64,000 nucleotides of DNA from Hydnum rufescens UP504 (Eukaryota; Basidiomycota; Agaricomycetes; Cantharellales; Hydnaceae). Shown here piece after piece: positions 45,827 through 57,539 of this stretch; the stretch's first letter is position 1; the number at the start of each line of letters is the position of its first letter. The position numbers were made by a program, and so were the translations under genes. Location: contig MU128925.1 of NCBI GenBank assembly GCA_014904985.1, positions 218,040 through 282,039 of the forward strand, in the 5' to 3' direction. The notes beneath the pieces are model-generated. The model was not told where the DNA came from. It saw only the letters and a list, made by a program, of their open reading frames with translations, and did no database searches.

Positions 45827-48800
45827 ATGAAATTGTCCCTCAAGCCGGGTAAGACGGCGAGAGGCGTCTCGTTAGCAATCCTCCAGCCTCTTCACCACCT
45901 CCTCGATGCAATCCCTGTCCCGGGGGCTGAGTCCGTAATTGGCATTCTCTGCGATGTCGTTGAAGGCATCGACGTTAGTATTGTCCTCTCCAAGTCTGGA
46001 ACTATCGTCCCTTATCGCTAGCTGTTCCTTTCCAGACAACTTCCCGGAACAGCTCAGCGTTTCTGGAACTGGGAGGTCATATTCGACTCCTAGCCGATCT
46101 TCTGGAGCCCTTGACGAAAATGGATCGAAACAATATCTCATCTGGCCTTCTGAAAGACGTGCAGAGGCTACGTGAGTAAGTGTGGACCCTATGATTTGCG
46201 ACACAAATACGTCTCTAATGCATGCGGAATCGAACTCAGTGATTTAGAGAGTATTTCACTCAAGGTGATATCGAAATCCTCCACAGGGAGTGTGCGTCGG
46301 TTCTTGGAACGCAAAAAAGATGAACACGACCTAGCCACTTTCGCCCAAAATTTCAAGGTGGCCCTTGACCACTTTCAGGTATGTTTGGCCACAATACCTG
46401 CATTGTTCCATCTTTCTGACTGGCGTGAATGATCCAGCTCAGTCAAACACTCCGTCAAGAGCAAGAATCGCTTCTTCGAGGTAAGAACCCGTTCACTTTC
46501 AACTGATCACACGCCGACATCCTCTTTCGCAGAACGATCCGCGGCCGTCATGTCTCTCCCTCGTGCCGACTTGGCGGCCTACGACTCTGGCCGCGAAGAC
46601 GCCCCGTCGTCATGCCTCGAAGGCACGCGCGTGTCAATACTGGCAGAGATCACGTCATGGCTGGAGAATCAGGAAAGCAGAACTCCGCCTGTTTACTGGC
46701 TGATTGGACTGGCTGGAATCGGCAAGTCGACGATTGCGAAAACCGTGGCCGAACGAGCGGACGGGGATAGGGTGCTAGGGGGAAGTTTCTTCTTCTCCCA
46801 GAGTGATGCAACTTTGCGCAATTCAAACCTTGTTTTCCCGACGCTTGCGTTTCAACTCGCACAATCGAATACCGATTTCAAAAACATCATCGGGGAGGCC
46901 ATACAACAAGATCCGACGATGTGCCACAAGAAACCATTGGCTCAGTTTGAGGGATTGATCTTGAAGCCCCTTGGCAAGCTCGACTCAACCCGACGGACGA
47001 TACTGATCGTTCTCGACGCACTAGACGAGTGTGAAGAACAGGGTGCTGCCACAATTTTACAACTACTCCTTTCTCACGCTTCACGGCTACCTTTCCTTCG
47101 TATCTTAATTACCAGTCGTCCGGAACCACATCTCTGGTCGGTCTTCACTCAGGCCAGGAATCTGGCAAAGAGAATTCTTCACGACATTGAAGCCTCGGTG
47201 ATCGAGGAAGACCTCCGGCTTTATATTCGCTCTGAACTAAGGAGGATTCCGAGTAGATTGGAGCTTCGTATCGCAGAGTGGACGGAAGGAGAAATCGATG
47301 CGCTGGTTGAGAAATCAGGGAAGCTGTTCATTTATGCAGCCACATCCATCCGGTTCATTGGCGATGCTCGTGTTCGAGACCCTCGTGGCAATCTACATCT
47401 TATACTGGATACACAGCTCGGCAAGGAATCGGAAGCCACGCCGTACTCGCAGCTGGACAGCTTATACATTAGGGTCCTTCGGAACTCGCTCTCGGATTCT
47501 AACCGGAAGGTGATTCTGAAGCGGTTTCAAACGGTGGTCGGTAGTATTGTGTTGCTCCGCCAACCTCTCCCGTTCGGCTCGTTGGCACAGTTTGTACAGT
47601 ATAAACTGGACGACGTCGATACCGCTCTCCGTCACCTTCGTTCCGTGATCATCCCTCCTTCCACTCCGGACGAGGCCCCTCGTATTTATCACCCTTCATT
47701 TCGCGACTTCATTACGGATCCTTCACGATGTTCTATCCCTGAGTTCCTGATTATTGCTGTACCAGATCAAGAGCTACGACATGCGTTGCGATGCTTCGAG
47801 CTTCTGGCAACCTTGAAGCAGGATATCGCTGGGATCTCGGATATATCGCTTTTGAACAGCGAGGTGGAGGGACTGGAAGAGAAAGTGCGACGTGCACTGT
47901 CGGCGGAGGTGGAGTATGCATGCAGGCATTGGGCATCGCATGTGTCGCGCGTGGAGTTGGGGGAGAAGAGACTGGTGGAAGCGCTGAAGGGATTTTCGAT
48001 GCGGTCAATTTTGGTGTGGATCGAGGCAATGAGCCTGATTGGGAGTCTCTCTAGTGCCGTAGGCTCGATGGAAGAGGCGCACCGGTGGGCGGTAAGTGTG
48101 CATACATTTATCGTGGACAATGAATCAGGAATTAATTGGAGTGACTCGACGATAGATGAGTTCCGATTGCGAGGCGACTCTGATTACGATGCTGGCCGAT
48201 GCATATCGGTTCATTCTCGCTCACAGTGAAGTGATACGGACGAGTGCGCTGCAAGTGTATCATTCTGCATTAGCATTCACACCATACGACACTGCACTGT
48301 ACAAGACATATTCAAAAGATGTAAAGAGCTGTATCAGGGTACTACAGGGTGTGGATTCCCAATGGCCAAAGAGCTTGAGCACGATGATCGGGCATTCTGC
48401 TGCCGTTAGGTCGGTTGCATTTTCATCTGATGGTCTGCAGCTTGCGTCGGGCTCGAATGATTGTACCATACGCTTGTGGGATGCGATGTCAGGGGCACAC
48501 TTCACCACTCTTCGAGGCCATTCTGATTTGGTTACCTCTGTGGCATTTTCACCTGATGGTTTACACCTTGCATCTGGCTCGCATGATGCTACTGTATGCT
48601 TGTGGGATGTTGCATCGGGTGTGAACATTGCCACTCTTCAAGGCCACTCAGATTGCATTACCTCTGTTGCATTCTCACCTGATGGATTGAGGCTTGCATC
48701 AGGGTCACATGATGGTACCATATGCTTGTGGGACCCTGTGTTGGGCATGCACACTGCCACTCTTCATGGCCACTCTGATTGGGTTACCGCAGTTGCATTT

Positions 48801-50171
48801 TCACCAGATGGTTTACAGGTTGCATCAGGCTCACGTGATGCTACCCTATGCTTGTGGAATGCTGTGACTGCCACACACATTGCAACTCTTCAAGGCCACA
48901 AGGAGTTGATTGCTTCAGTTGCATTCTCTCCCAATGGTTTACAGCTTGCATCAGGCTCTTGGGATTCTACCATATGCTTGTGGGATGCCAAGTCAGGGAT
49001 GCACATTGCAACCCTTCAAGGCCATTCTGATTTGGTTAGCTCAGTTGCATTTTCACCCAATGGTTTATGGCTTGCATCAGGCTCAGCTGATAGCACCATA
49101 TGGGTGTGGGATGCTGTGTCAGGCACACACATTGGAACTTTTCCCAGCCGTTCTAATTTGGTTACCTCTGTTGCATTTTCACCTGACAGTTTACGGCTGG
49201 CATCAGGCTCACGGTATAACACCCTATACTTGTGGGATGCCATGTCTGCAATGCACAGTCCACCCCTTCAAGGCCACCCCACTGCAGCTTTTTCAGTGGC
49301 ATTTTCACCTGATGGTTTACGGGCTGCATCGGGCTCCATTGACCGTACTGTGCACATATGGGATGTCATGTCAGGCATGCCCATTGCAATTCTACGAGGC
49401 CATTCTCGTGCAATTGCTTCAGTTGCCTTTTCACCCAACAATTTACAGCTTGTGTCGGGCTCACGTGATAACACCCTACGCTTGTGGGATGGCATGTCCG
49501 GTACACACATTGCAACTCTTGAAGGCCATTCTGATTGGATTGCCTCAGTTGCATTTTCGCCTAATGGTTTATCAATTGCATCAGCCTCACGTGATCACAC
49601 CGTACGCTTGTGGGATGCCAAATCTGGCATGCACACTGCAACTCTTCAGGGCCATTCTGGTTGGGTTAGCTCAGTTGCCTTTTCCCCTGATGGTTTATGG
49701 CTTGGATCGGGCTCTCATGATCATACCATATGCTTGTGGGATGCCAATTTGGGCACGTGCATCACAACCTTTCAAGCGCACACTACTGAAATCCGAGCCA
49801 TTGTGTTCTCCCAAGATGGCCACACCCTCATCTCCCAAACTGTTACAGAGGTCTTTGCATGGGATTTGACATCCCATCCTCCTCAATTGGTCTCTGGCTC
49901 AATTACGGAGGCTTTCCCCCCCACTATAGACCTTAGTTCAATTGTGTGGTCTGGAGTGGGTGGCTGGATCCATGCACTGGATTCCCATGCCAATCGTCTT
50001 ACGCGTATCTGCTATATCCCTCCCCATTATATTCTGAACTCGGGCTCTACTCCCCAGAAATCCAATCTGCCCCATCAATTCCGACTTGCTGTTGGATGTG
50101 GGGATGGCCATGTTGTAATTTTAGATCCTGAAGATCATCCATTTGTACATAGACTCATGACGGCATCATAG
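45827..50171 (+). CDS. NLR2: HeLo/MLKL-like - NACHT - WD40 STAND protein (intact)
   Basis: The intact member of the family (about 1347 aa). Exons: 45827-45973, 46036-46175, 46240-46378, 46438-46480, 46533-48091, 48156-50171; every junction keeps frame. N-terminal helical module: MKLSLKPGKTARGVSLAILQ, LLDAIPVPGAESVIGILCDV, LLEPLTKMDRNNISSGLLKD, RRFLERKKDEHDLATFAQNF; its PVPG and final amphipathic helices resemble MLKL/HeLo-like cell-death domains (inference). NACHT: YWLIGLAGIGKSTIAKTVAE (Walker A), ILIVLDALDECEEQGA (Walker B), FLRILITSRPEPH. Eleven regular WD repeats and a degenerate twelfth follow. A conserved tail holds FPPTIDLSSIVWSGVGGWIH, RICYIPPHY and AVGCGDGHVVILDPEDHPF. Expected role: ligand sensing by the WD propeller, NTP-driven assembly, activation of the N-terminal module. 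Confidence 0.93.
48393..49778 (+). repeat. WD40 tandem array of NLR2 (11 units of 126 bp)
   Basis: Eleven uninterrupted units of exactly 126 bp. Differences between units cluster just after the His-Ser pair, at the residue after SPDGL, and around the SGSxDxT turn. A twelfth unit (HTTEIRAIVFSQDGHTL) is diverged and probably closes the propeller. Confidence 0.95.
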
Positions 50172-50589
50172 ATGGTATTGTATTATGTAGGATTTTTTTA
50201 GCTGGTAATGAACCTGAGGCCTTGACGATTTGCATCAAAAGAGACCAAGGTATCCCGTCTACGACTATGGAGATATCCTTTCGATTCAGACAAGTCCAGG
50301 AAGCTCTGATCTGCTAGGTCGGGGGAGACCACGTTCCACATGACCTAGCCTTGACGTTCTATCTGCATTGACAATGTCAGTCGTGCCCTTAGTCTGTAGT
50401 TCTTTTTTTCTCAAGGACGAGATCACCTACGAGGGTGTCACAGCCGAAACTATGAATGCGCCTAGAGACAGAGGGATTCATGACATAGGATTGATACGCA
50501 CAGATATACATTAGTCAAAGCTTGCGAGTGCATTGAACCCACCAATACTGAGAATAATTCAGCGGTCAAGATATTTAGGGCCGTTTAGC

Positions 50590-51021
50590 TTAGATCACGT
50601 ACAGCATCGAGAGCAGACCCCAGCTCTGTATCTGGGCGGGAATCCTTAGTTTGAGGGATTCACTTTCCAGAATACGATCCCCCGACAATGGATCTTTGGG
50701 TGTCCGCGTCAGGAGATTCATTGGCGGGATGACGTCGCAAAATGAGATGGCACCTTTCCAGTCAGAAAGCAATCGAGCGAGACCAGTACTAGCCTGCGTG
50801 GACATGAACGAGATTCCAACATGTTGGATGCCTGCTCCAGCACGCCCGCACCCATGAGAGGAGGCGGGGGAGACCTCTGTCGGAACGGAGGATTCTCCTT
50901 GGATACCGACGGTAGCAATAGCTTTCGGCAAAAGTGCGGGAAGATTACTCTCACCGGGGAGCCTGGGGACCACAATGAGCCACTTCTTTGGGGATGAGAG
51001 GTGTGAGTGAGATCTCTCCAA
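50590..51021 (-). pseudogene. Remnant of an unknown gene convergent to NLR2
   Basis: An open frame of 143 codons on the minus strand (KKWLIVVPRLPGESNLPALL near the start, STQASTGLARLLSDWKGAIS in the middle, ending QSWGLLSMLYVI). More protein-like stretches lie upstream at 51.4-51.9 kb (ALYIASSDIDMWTFEALKSM) in other frames. I do not recognise the family. A CpG-stripped copy of its 3' part lies downstream of NLR3 (57190-57430), so this gene was duplicated together with the NLR. Confidence 0.4.
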
Positions 51022-52325
51022 ATATTTCCTAGGAAGGCAATGTCACGGAGATCGGCTGGTGCCCCTGAAGGAAAGAAGTTATGATTGCATTGGAAACAGA
51101 GTCCATTCGTGGGGGGGGATCACGTTCTCACCGTTTTGGGGGTCCATCCGGCTTGTTGATCAGCGTTAGGAGAAACACTGATCGCCCTCGAGTGCCGAAA
51201 AGCCGGTGAATACGAAACCATCACTGAGAGCCCGAACTACTGACGTCACCTCTGTTTTAGGATACACTGAATTAGCGGAACGAGGGTGATATCGACGTTC
51301 GCTTCCTTATTCAAGTTGAACTGATCCGTTGGGAACTCGTGGAGACCTTGACTGGAGCGACTACTACGGGCCAACAGATCTTTGAGAGTATAATTCGACT
51401 CCGATTGCTCTGTCTTGGAGTCGTCACGGCGAACCAGAATCGAATCTAGTGCGATGAATATCTACGTCGGGTTGCATGTTTCGGGGGACGAGGTTTCGAG
51501 GGCCTTGACATTATCGTCCCCGCCTGCTTGACGATATACCTAATAGCGTGAGACACTGAAGGAGCCCTCCCAGCATTTTCATCCCAAGACCAAAGAGTCG
51601 AACGCCCGAGGCAGAAAGTACCAGCTCTGCAGGAACGGTAGTCAGAAACCCCCGAAGGTGTCACGGCCCCGGCTTTCATAAAACATCGAGTTCAGGCGAG
51701 ATGCATCACGAGGTCTCGTTGGTTCCGCCGATACTCTTTTGGGGATACAAGAGCAACACCAGGACACCCAGTGGGGGATAACCCCTTGAGTAAAATACAT
51801 CGACTTGAGAGCCTCAAATGTCCACATGTCAATGTCGGAGGAAGCAATATAGAGCAATCAATCGCAAGGAGCGACGAATCCTCTGAAATGGTACGCATGC
51901 CTGAATACTGGGAACAGAGGTGTAACAAAACATCGAGAATAGATCTAGTTAACCTGTGCGGCTGTGCCTAGCCAAAATCACTTGAGGCACCAAGGGGATC
52001 ATGGAGGTCAGCAAGCCGGAAAGAGAAAGGAGGGACTAGAGTCTTAATTTGTTGAGCAAACCAGAGGGGAGCGATGTTGACTACATTGTACCTGCCCGCA
52101 TTCAGAGCGCGGACGGCCACGGTCGAACCCAAATGAGGCAACGGAACTTCCCGTGACCACCAAGAAGCAGGGCCTCAAGGCAAGGTCATGACAATCGATC
52201 CAGATCTTGCTCTCGTTAATCTCATCGAATCTTCCATCCGCACAGATTGAGGGCGACCTATAGTCATTCTATCCTTTTCTCCTCACGAATTCACCTCTGT
52301 CTACCAAGCCTTCCCCATCGTCCGG
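51022..52325. other. Decayed DNA and NLR3 upstream region
   Basis: 51022-51930 holds scattered minus-strand protein-like frames, probably belonging with the 50590-51021 remnant. 52060-52325 resembles the NLR2 promoter (GAGCGATGTTGACTACAT, and CATGAC followed by a GTTAATCTCATCGAATCT run). Confidence 0.45.
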
Positions 52326-55300
52326 ATGAAGTGGTCCCTCAACCCGGGGAAGACCGCCAAAGGTCTCTCCTTAGCCATTCTCCAGCCTCTCCACCTCCTC
52401 CTCGACGCAATCCCAATCCCGGGTGCCAAGGATGGCATTGGCATTCTCCTCGGTGTCGTCGAAGGCATTGACGTTAGTGTCATACTCCTCTCGTTTTGAA
52501 ACCATCCGTCCTCATTACTCTCTGTGTCCTTCCAGAAAACTTCCCGGAACTCCTCAACGCTACTAGAACTAGAAAATCATCTTCGATCCCTAACCGATCT
52601 TCTGGAGCCCGTGACGAAAATGGACCGGAACAATATCTCATCTGGCCTCAAGCATGATGTGCGGAAGTTGAGCAAGTGAGTACCGACGCTTTGATTGATA
52701 ATATGTGTGCCACTAATATATGCGTCGTCCAATTAGAGATTTGGAGCATATTGCCTCCAGTGTCCAGTCAAAATCTTCCGCAGGCGGTGTACGTCGCTTC
52801 TTGGAACGAAACAAAGATGAACACGATCTACCCACTTTTTCCCAAAACGTCAAGGCGGCTCTCGACCGTTTTCAGGTCTGTTTGTCCACAATATTTGTGC
52901 GCCTCCATCCTCCTGACTGGCGTGGACGATCCAGCTTAGCCAAACACTCCGTCAAGAGCAAGAATTGCTTCTCGAAAGTAAGATCCCCTCCACTCCCCAC
53001 TGTTCGTTCGCTAAGACCAGCTTCCACAGAACGATCTGCGGCCGTCATGTCTCTCCCTCGCGCTAATTCTGCGGCCTACGATTCCGGCCGCGAGGATGCC
53101 CCCTCGTCATGCCTCGAAGGCACTCGTGTTTCAATCCTGACAGAGATTATGTCATGGTTCGAGAACATGGAAAGCAGCACACCGCCTGTGTACTGGCTCG
53201 TTGGACTGGCCGGAATCGGCAAGTCGACGATTGCGAAAACGGCGGCCGAACGAGCGGGCAAGAATAAGATGTTAGGGGGAGTTTCTTCTTTTCCCGGAGC
53301 GACGCACCTTTGCGCAATGCGAACCTTGTCTTCCCGACGCTTGCGTTCCAACTGGCACTGTCGGATAACGAGTTCAAGAACGCTATCGGGGAGGCGATAC
53401 AACAAGACCCGACGTTGGGTCACAAGAACACTTTCTCCCAATTCGAAGGATTGATCTTGAAGCCCCTGGGCCGACTCGGTCAAGCCGACAGACGACACTT
53501 ATCGTGCTTGACGCACTCGACGAGTGTGAAGAACAGGGCGCTGACACAATCTTACAACTACTACTTTCTCACGCTGCACAATTACCCTTCCTCCGTGTCT
53601 TAATTACCAGTCGTCCGGAGCCACACATCTCGTCGGTCTTCACTCAGGCCAGGAACCTCGCAAAGAGAGTTCTTCACGATATTGAAGCTTCTGTCATTGA
53701 GGAAGACCTTCGGCTTTACATTCGGTCTGAATTGGGGAGGATTTTAAAGAAGCTCGAGCTTGAAACGTTTCAGATTGGACAGAGGGAGAAATCAATTCAC
53801 TGGTTGAGAAATCAGGGAAATTGTTCATTTATGCAGCGACATCGATCCGATTCATTGGCGACCCTCGTGTTCGAGATCCTCGTGGTCATCTACGTCTTAT
53901 ACTGGATAGCCAGCTCAGCAAGGAATCGGAGGTAACACCTTACTCGCAGCTGGACAGCTTATACGTTGGGGTCCTTCGGAACTCGCTCTCGGATTCTAAC
54001 CGTAAAGCGATTGTGAAACGGTTTCAAACGGTGGTGGGTAGCATCGTCCTGCTTCGGCAACCTCTCCCGCTGGGCTCGTTGGCGGAGTTTGTCCAGTGCA
54101 CACCCGATGATATTCATACTGCTCTCCGTCACCTTCGTTCCGTGATCATCCCTCCTTCCGCTCCGGAAGAGTCCCCTCGTATTTATCACCCTTCATTTCG
54201 CGACTTCATTATGGATCCTTCACGATGCGCTATCCCCGACTTTGTGATTGTTGCCGGACCAGATCAAGAGCTACGGCACGCGTTGCGATGCCTCGAGCTT
54301 ATGGCAACCTTCTTGAGGCAGGACGTCGCAGGGATCTCGGATGTGTCGCTTTTGAACAGCGAGGTGAAGGGATTGGGGGAGAAAGTAAGAGGTGCACTAT
54401 CTGCAGAGGTGCAGTACGCGTGCAGGTATTGGGCATCGCATCTGTCGTGTGTGGAATTGGGGGAGAAGCGAATGGTGGAGGCGTTGGAAGGATTTTCGAT
54501 GCGGCTAATTCTGATGTGGATTGAAGCGATGAGCCTGATTGGGAGTCTCCCTAGTGCTGTGGCCCTGGTGGAAGAGGCGCACCGATGGGCAGTAAGTGTA
54601 TTCACTATTGGCCGTCGCATCAGCAATTGATTGAAGAGTGATTCTGATGCCAGACGAAATCGCAGTGCGAGGCAATGGTGATCACTTTGTTGGCCGATGC
54701 ACGGCGATTCCTTCTCGCTCACCGTGAACTGATACGGGGAGTGCGCTGCAGGTGTATCATTCTTCGTTGGCATTCACACCATATGACACTGCCACTATAC
54801 AAGACATATTCAAAAGATGTAAAGAGTTGTGTCAGAGTGCTGCAGGGTGTGGAGGCACAATGGCCGCAGAGCTTGAGCACATTGAGTGGCCATTCTCGTG
54901 CGGTTTACTCAGTTGCATTTTCACCAGATGGTCTACAGCTTGCATCAGGCTCAGAGGAGGGTATGCTCTGCTTGTGGGATGCAATGTCAGGAGAGTGCAT
55001 TGCAACTCGTCTGGGCCATTCTGGGGCAGTTGCCTCACTTGCATTCTCACCTGATGGTTTACAGCTTGCATCAGGTTCATGGGATGAGACCCTATGCTTG
55101 TGGGATCCCATGTTGGGCACATGCACTGTAACTCTTCAAGGCCATTCTGATGGCATTACCTCAGTTGCATTTTCACCTGATGGTTCAAGGCTTGCATCAG
55201 GCTCATATGATCACACTGTATGCTTGTGGGATGCCATATTGGGGATGCACATTGCAACTCTTCAAGACCACTCTGCTTCAGTTTCCTCAGTTGCATTTTC

Positions 55301-56783
55301 ACCTGATGGTTTGCAGCTTGTGTCAGGCTCCTATGATCATGACCTATGCTTGTGGGATGCAATGTCAGGCACCCACATTAAAACTCTTCACAGTCATTCT
55401 GATGAGGTTAACTCAGTTGCATTTTCACCTGATGGTCTACACATTGCATCAGGCTCAGATGATCATACCATATGCTTGTGGGATGCTGTATTGGGTGTGC
55501 ACATTGCAACTCTTCAAGGCCATTCTGATTTTGTTAGATCACTTGCATTTTCACCCAATGGTTTGTGGCTTGCATCAGGCTCAGGTGATAGCACCATATG
55601 CTTGTGGGATGCCATGTCAGGCACACACATTGCAACTCTCCATGGCCACTCCATTACAGTCACCTCAATCACATTTTCACCTGACAGTTTATGGCTTGCA
55701 TCTGGCTCTGGTGATCAGACCCTATGCTTGTGGGATCCCATGTCAGGCACATCCATTATCACCCCTCATGGCCATTCTGATAGAGTTAGCTCAGTTGCAT
55801 TTTCACCTGATGGTTTAAGGCTTGCATCAGGTTCATATGATCATACCCTATGTTTGTGGGATGTCATGTCTGGTGCACACATTGCAACTCTTCAAGGCCA
55901 TTCTGCTGCAGTTATCTCAGTTGCATTCTCACCTGATGGTGTACAGCTTGCATCTGGCTCAAATGATCATACTGTATGCTTGTGGGATGTCATGTCTGCC
56001 ACACACATGGCCACCCTTCAGGGCCATTCTGGTTGGGTTATCTCAGTTGCATATTCACCCAATGGTTTACGGCTTGCATCAGGTTCACATGATAATACTG
56101 TATGCTTGTGGGATCCAATGTTGGCTGCACACATTGCAACTTTCAGCCATTCTGGCTGGGTCAGGTCAGTTGCATTCTCACCCAATGGCTTACAGCTTGC
56201 ATCAAGCTCAGATGATAAGACTATACACTTGTTGGATGCTATGTCAGGTGCACACATTGCAACTCTTCGAGGCCATTATACTCAGGTTACCTTGGTTGCC
56301 TTTTCACCTGATGGTTTATGGCTTGTATCATGCTCTTTGGATCAAACTGTATGCTTGTGGGATGCCACATCAAGGGTGTGCATTGCAACTCTTCAAGTTG
56401 ATTCTGCAGATGTTCTAGATGTTTCATTTTCCTTTGATATTCATACCCTCATCTACCAGACTCATACAAATACCTTTGTATGGGATTTGAAATCCAAACC
56501 CCCTCAATTAGTCTCTTCCTCAATTCTGGAGACCTTCCCCCCTGCTGTCAGCCTCAGTTCTCTCATGTGGTCTAGGGTGGGTGGGTGGATCCAGGCACTG
56601 GACCCACAGGGCCATCCTGTTGCCCATATATGCTATATCCCTCCCCATTATTGCCCAAGGACTGCACCTCAGGCATCAAGTTTATTTGGGCAACCCAGAG
56701 TTGCAGTTGGATGTCAGGATGGCCACATTGTAATTGTGGATCCTCAAGATCATCCATATATACAGAGGCTTGAACATGTATAA
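52326..56783 (+). pseudogene. NLR3: HeLo/MLKL-like - NACHT - WD40 gene, frameshifted
   Basis: Same six-exon plan: 52326-52472, 52536-52675, 52737-52875, 52935-52977, 53030-54591, 54654-56783. Exons 1-4 have the same lengths as in NLR1 and NLR2. The NACHT exon keeps Walker A (GLAGIGKSTIAKTAAERAG) but has three single-base losses relative to its paralogues: near 53277 (after KMLGG), near 53495 (just before VLDALDECEE) and near 53775 (before GEIDALVEKS). Their sum is -3, so the frame returns, but the original frame meets a stop at 53454. In exon 6 a -1 near 54738 and a +1 near 54790 compensate each other, leaving about 19 altered residues. Twelve regular WD repeats follow. Either a recent pseudogene or a gene with base-level sequencing errors. 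Confidence 0.85.
54891..56399 (+). repeat. WD40 tandem array of NLR3 (12 units, CpG-free)
   Basis: Twelve units, eleven of 126 bp and one (unit 10) of 123 bp, then a degenerate thirteenth. Long stretches (for example 55080-55500) contain no CG dinucleotide, while TG and CA are abundant. Confidence 0.93.
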
Positions 56784-57462
56784 CTCCTTCATGAATGGTA
56801 TTGTATTATTTTGAACACCCTTTGTTTCTTCTTTGTGTCAAGAAACCACAATGTCTCATCTTCAATTGTAGAGATATCTTTTGAATATAAATGAATCCAG
56901 GAACCTCTGATCAGCAAGACCAAAGGAAAGAGCAACAACAGAGCACCTTCTGCATTACCTAGGCTTGCCACTTCATCTGCATGAGCATTATCATGCACAT
57001 AATCTGTTCTGGCACTGCACTCCCAGTGAGTTTTTTTTCTTAGACAAAATCACCTAGAAGGACATGGTGGCTGAAGCCATGAATCTGCTCCTGAGATAGC
57101 ATTCATATGAGAGGATCAATACACATGGATATAGATCAGTCAAAGTTTGTGAGTTTATGAAGACTAATTGCAAGTATGATTCAGCTATCAATGAGTTACT
57201 AGATCATGCTAGATCATGAATAGCTTCAAGAGCACCTGGCAACTCTGGATTGGGCAAGAATCCTTGATTTGGATGATTTGAGGATGTAGCATTCCCCCAC
57301 TACACCTCAAGGTTAATATTAATTCCAGCCACCTTTCTGGATCATGATCTCCTAGCAACACACATCCTGTGGTCTCCAGTGAGGAGATTCACCAGTGGGA
57401 GAAGGATGTAAAATGAGAGATATGATGCATTTCTCATCAGAATATAATACTGTACAGGAAGC
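56784..57462. repeat. Duplicated 3' flank of NLR3, without CpG
   Basis: Homologous to 50172-50900 downstream of NLR2: shared ATGGTATTGTATTAT, GAGATATC, TCTGATC, ATCACCTA and GATTCA..GTGGGA blocks in the same order. I see no CG dinucleotide in about 680 bp, whereas the NLR2 copy has many. Confidence 0.75.
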
Positions 57463-57485
57463 ACCTAATGCACCCTCAAAATAGT

Positions 57486-57531
57486 ACCTCTTAGGTGGTT
57501 TGAGTTTGCATCTGCAAACCACCTAAGAGGT
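57486..57531. repeat. Perfect 17-bp inverted repeat (hairpin)
   Basis: ACCTCTTAGGTGGTTTG and its exact inverse are separated by 12 nt (AGTTTGCATCTG). The inner bases GTTTGCA/TGCAAAC can form an alternative stem. No gene nearby explains it; it could be the end of a foldback element. Confidence 0.85.
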
Positions 57532-57539
57532 GTTCTGAG

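Noticed and set aside
48393..49778. Regular 126-bp repeats as a possible CRISPR or satellite array
   Set aside because: The repeats keep one open frame and each unit is a WD40 blade; they are protein-coding.
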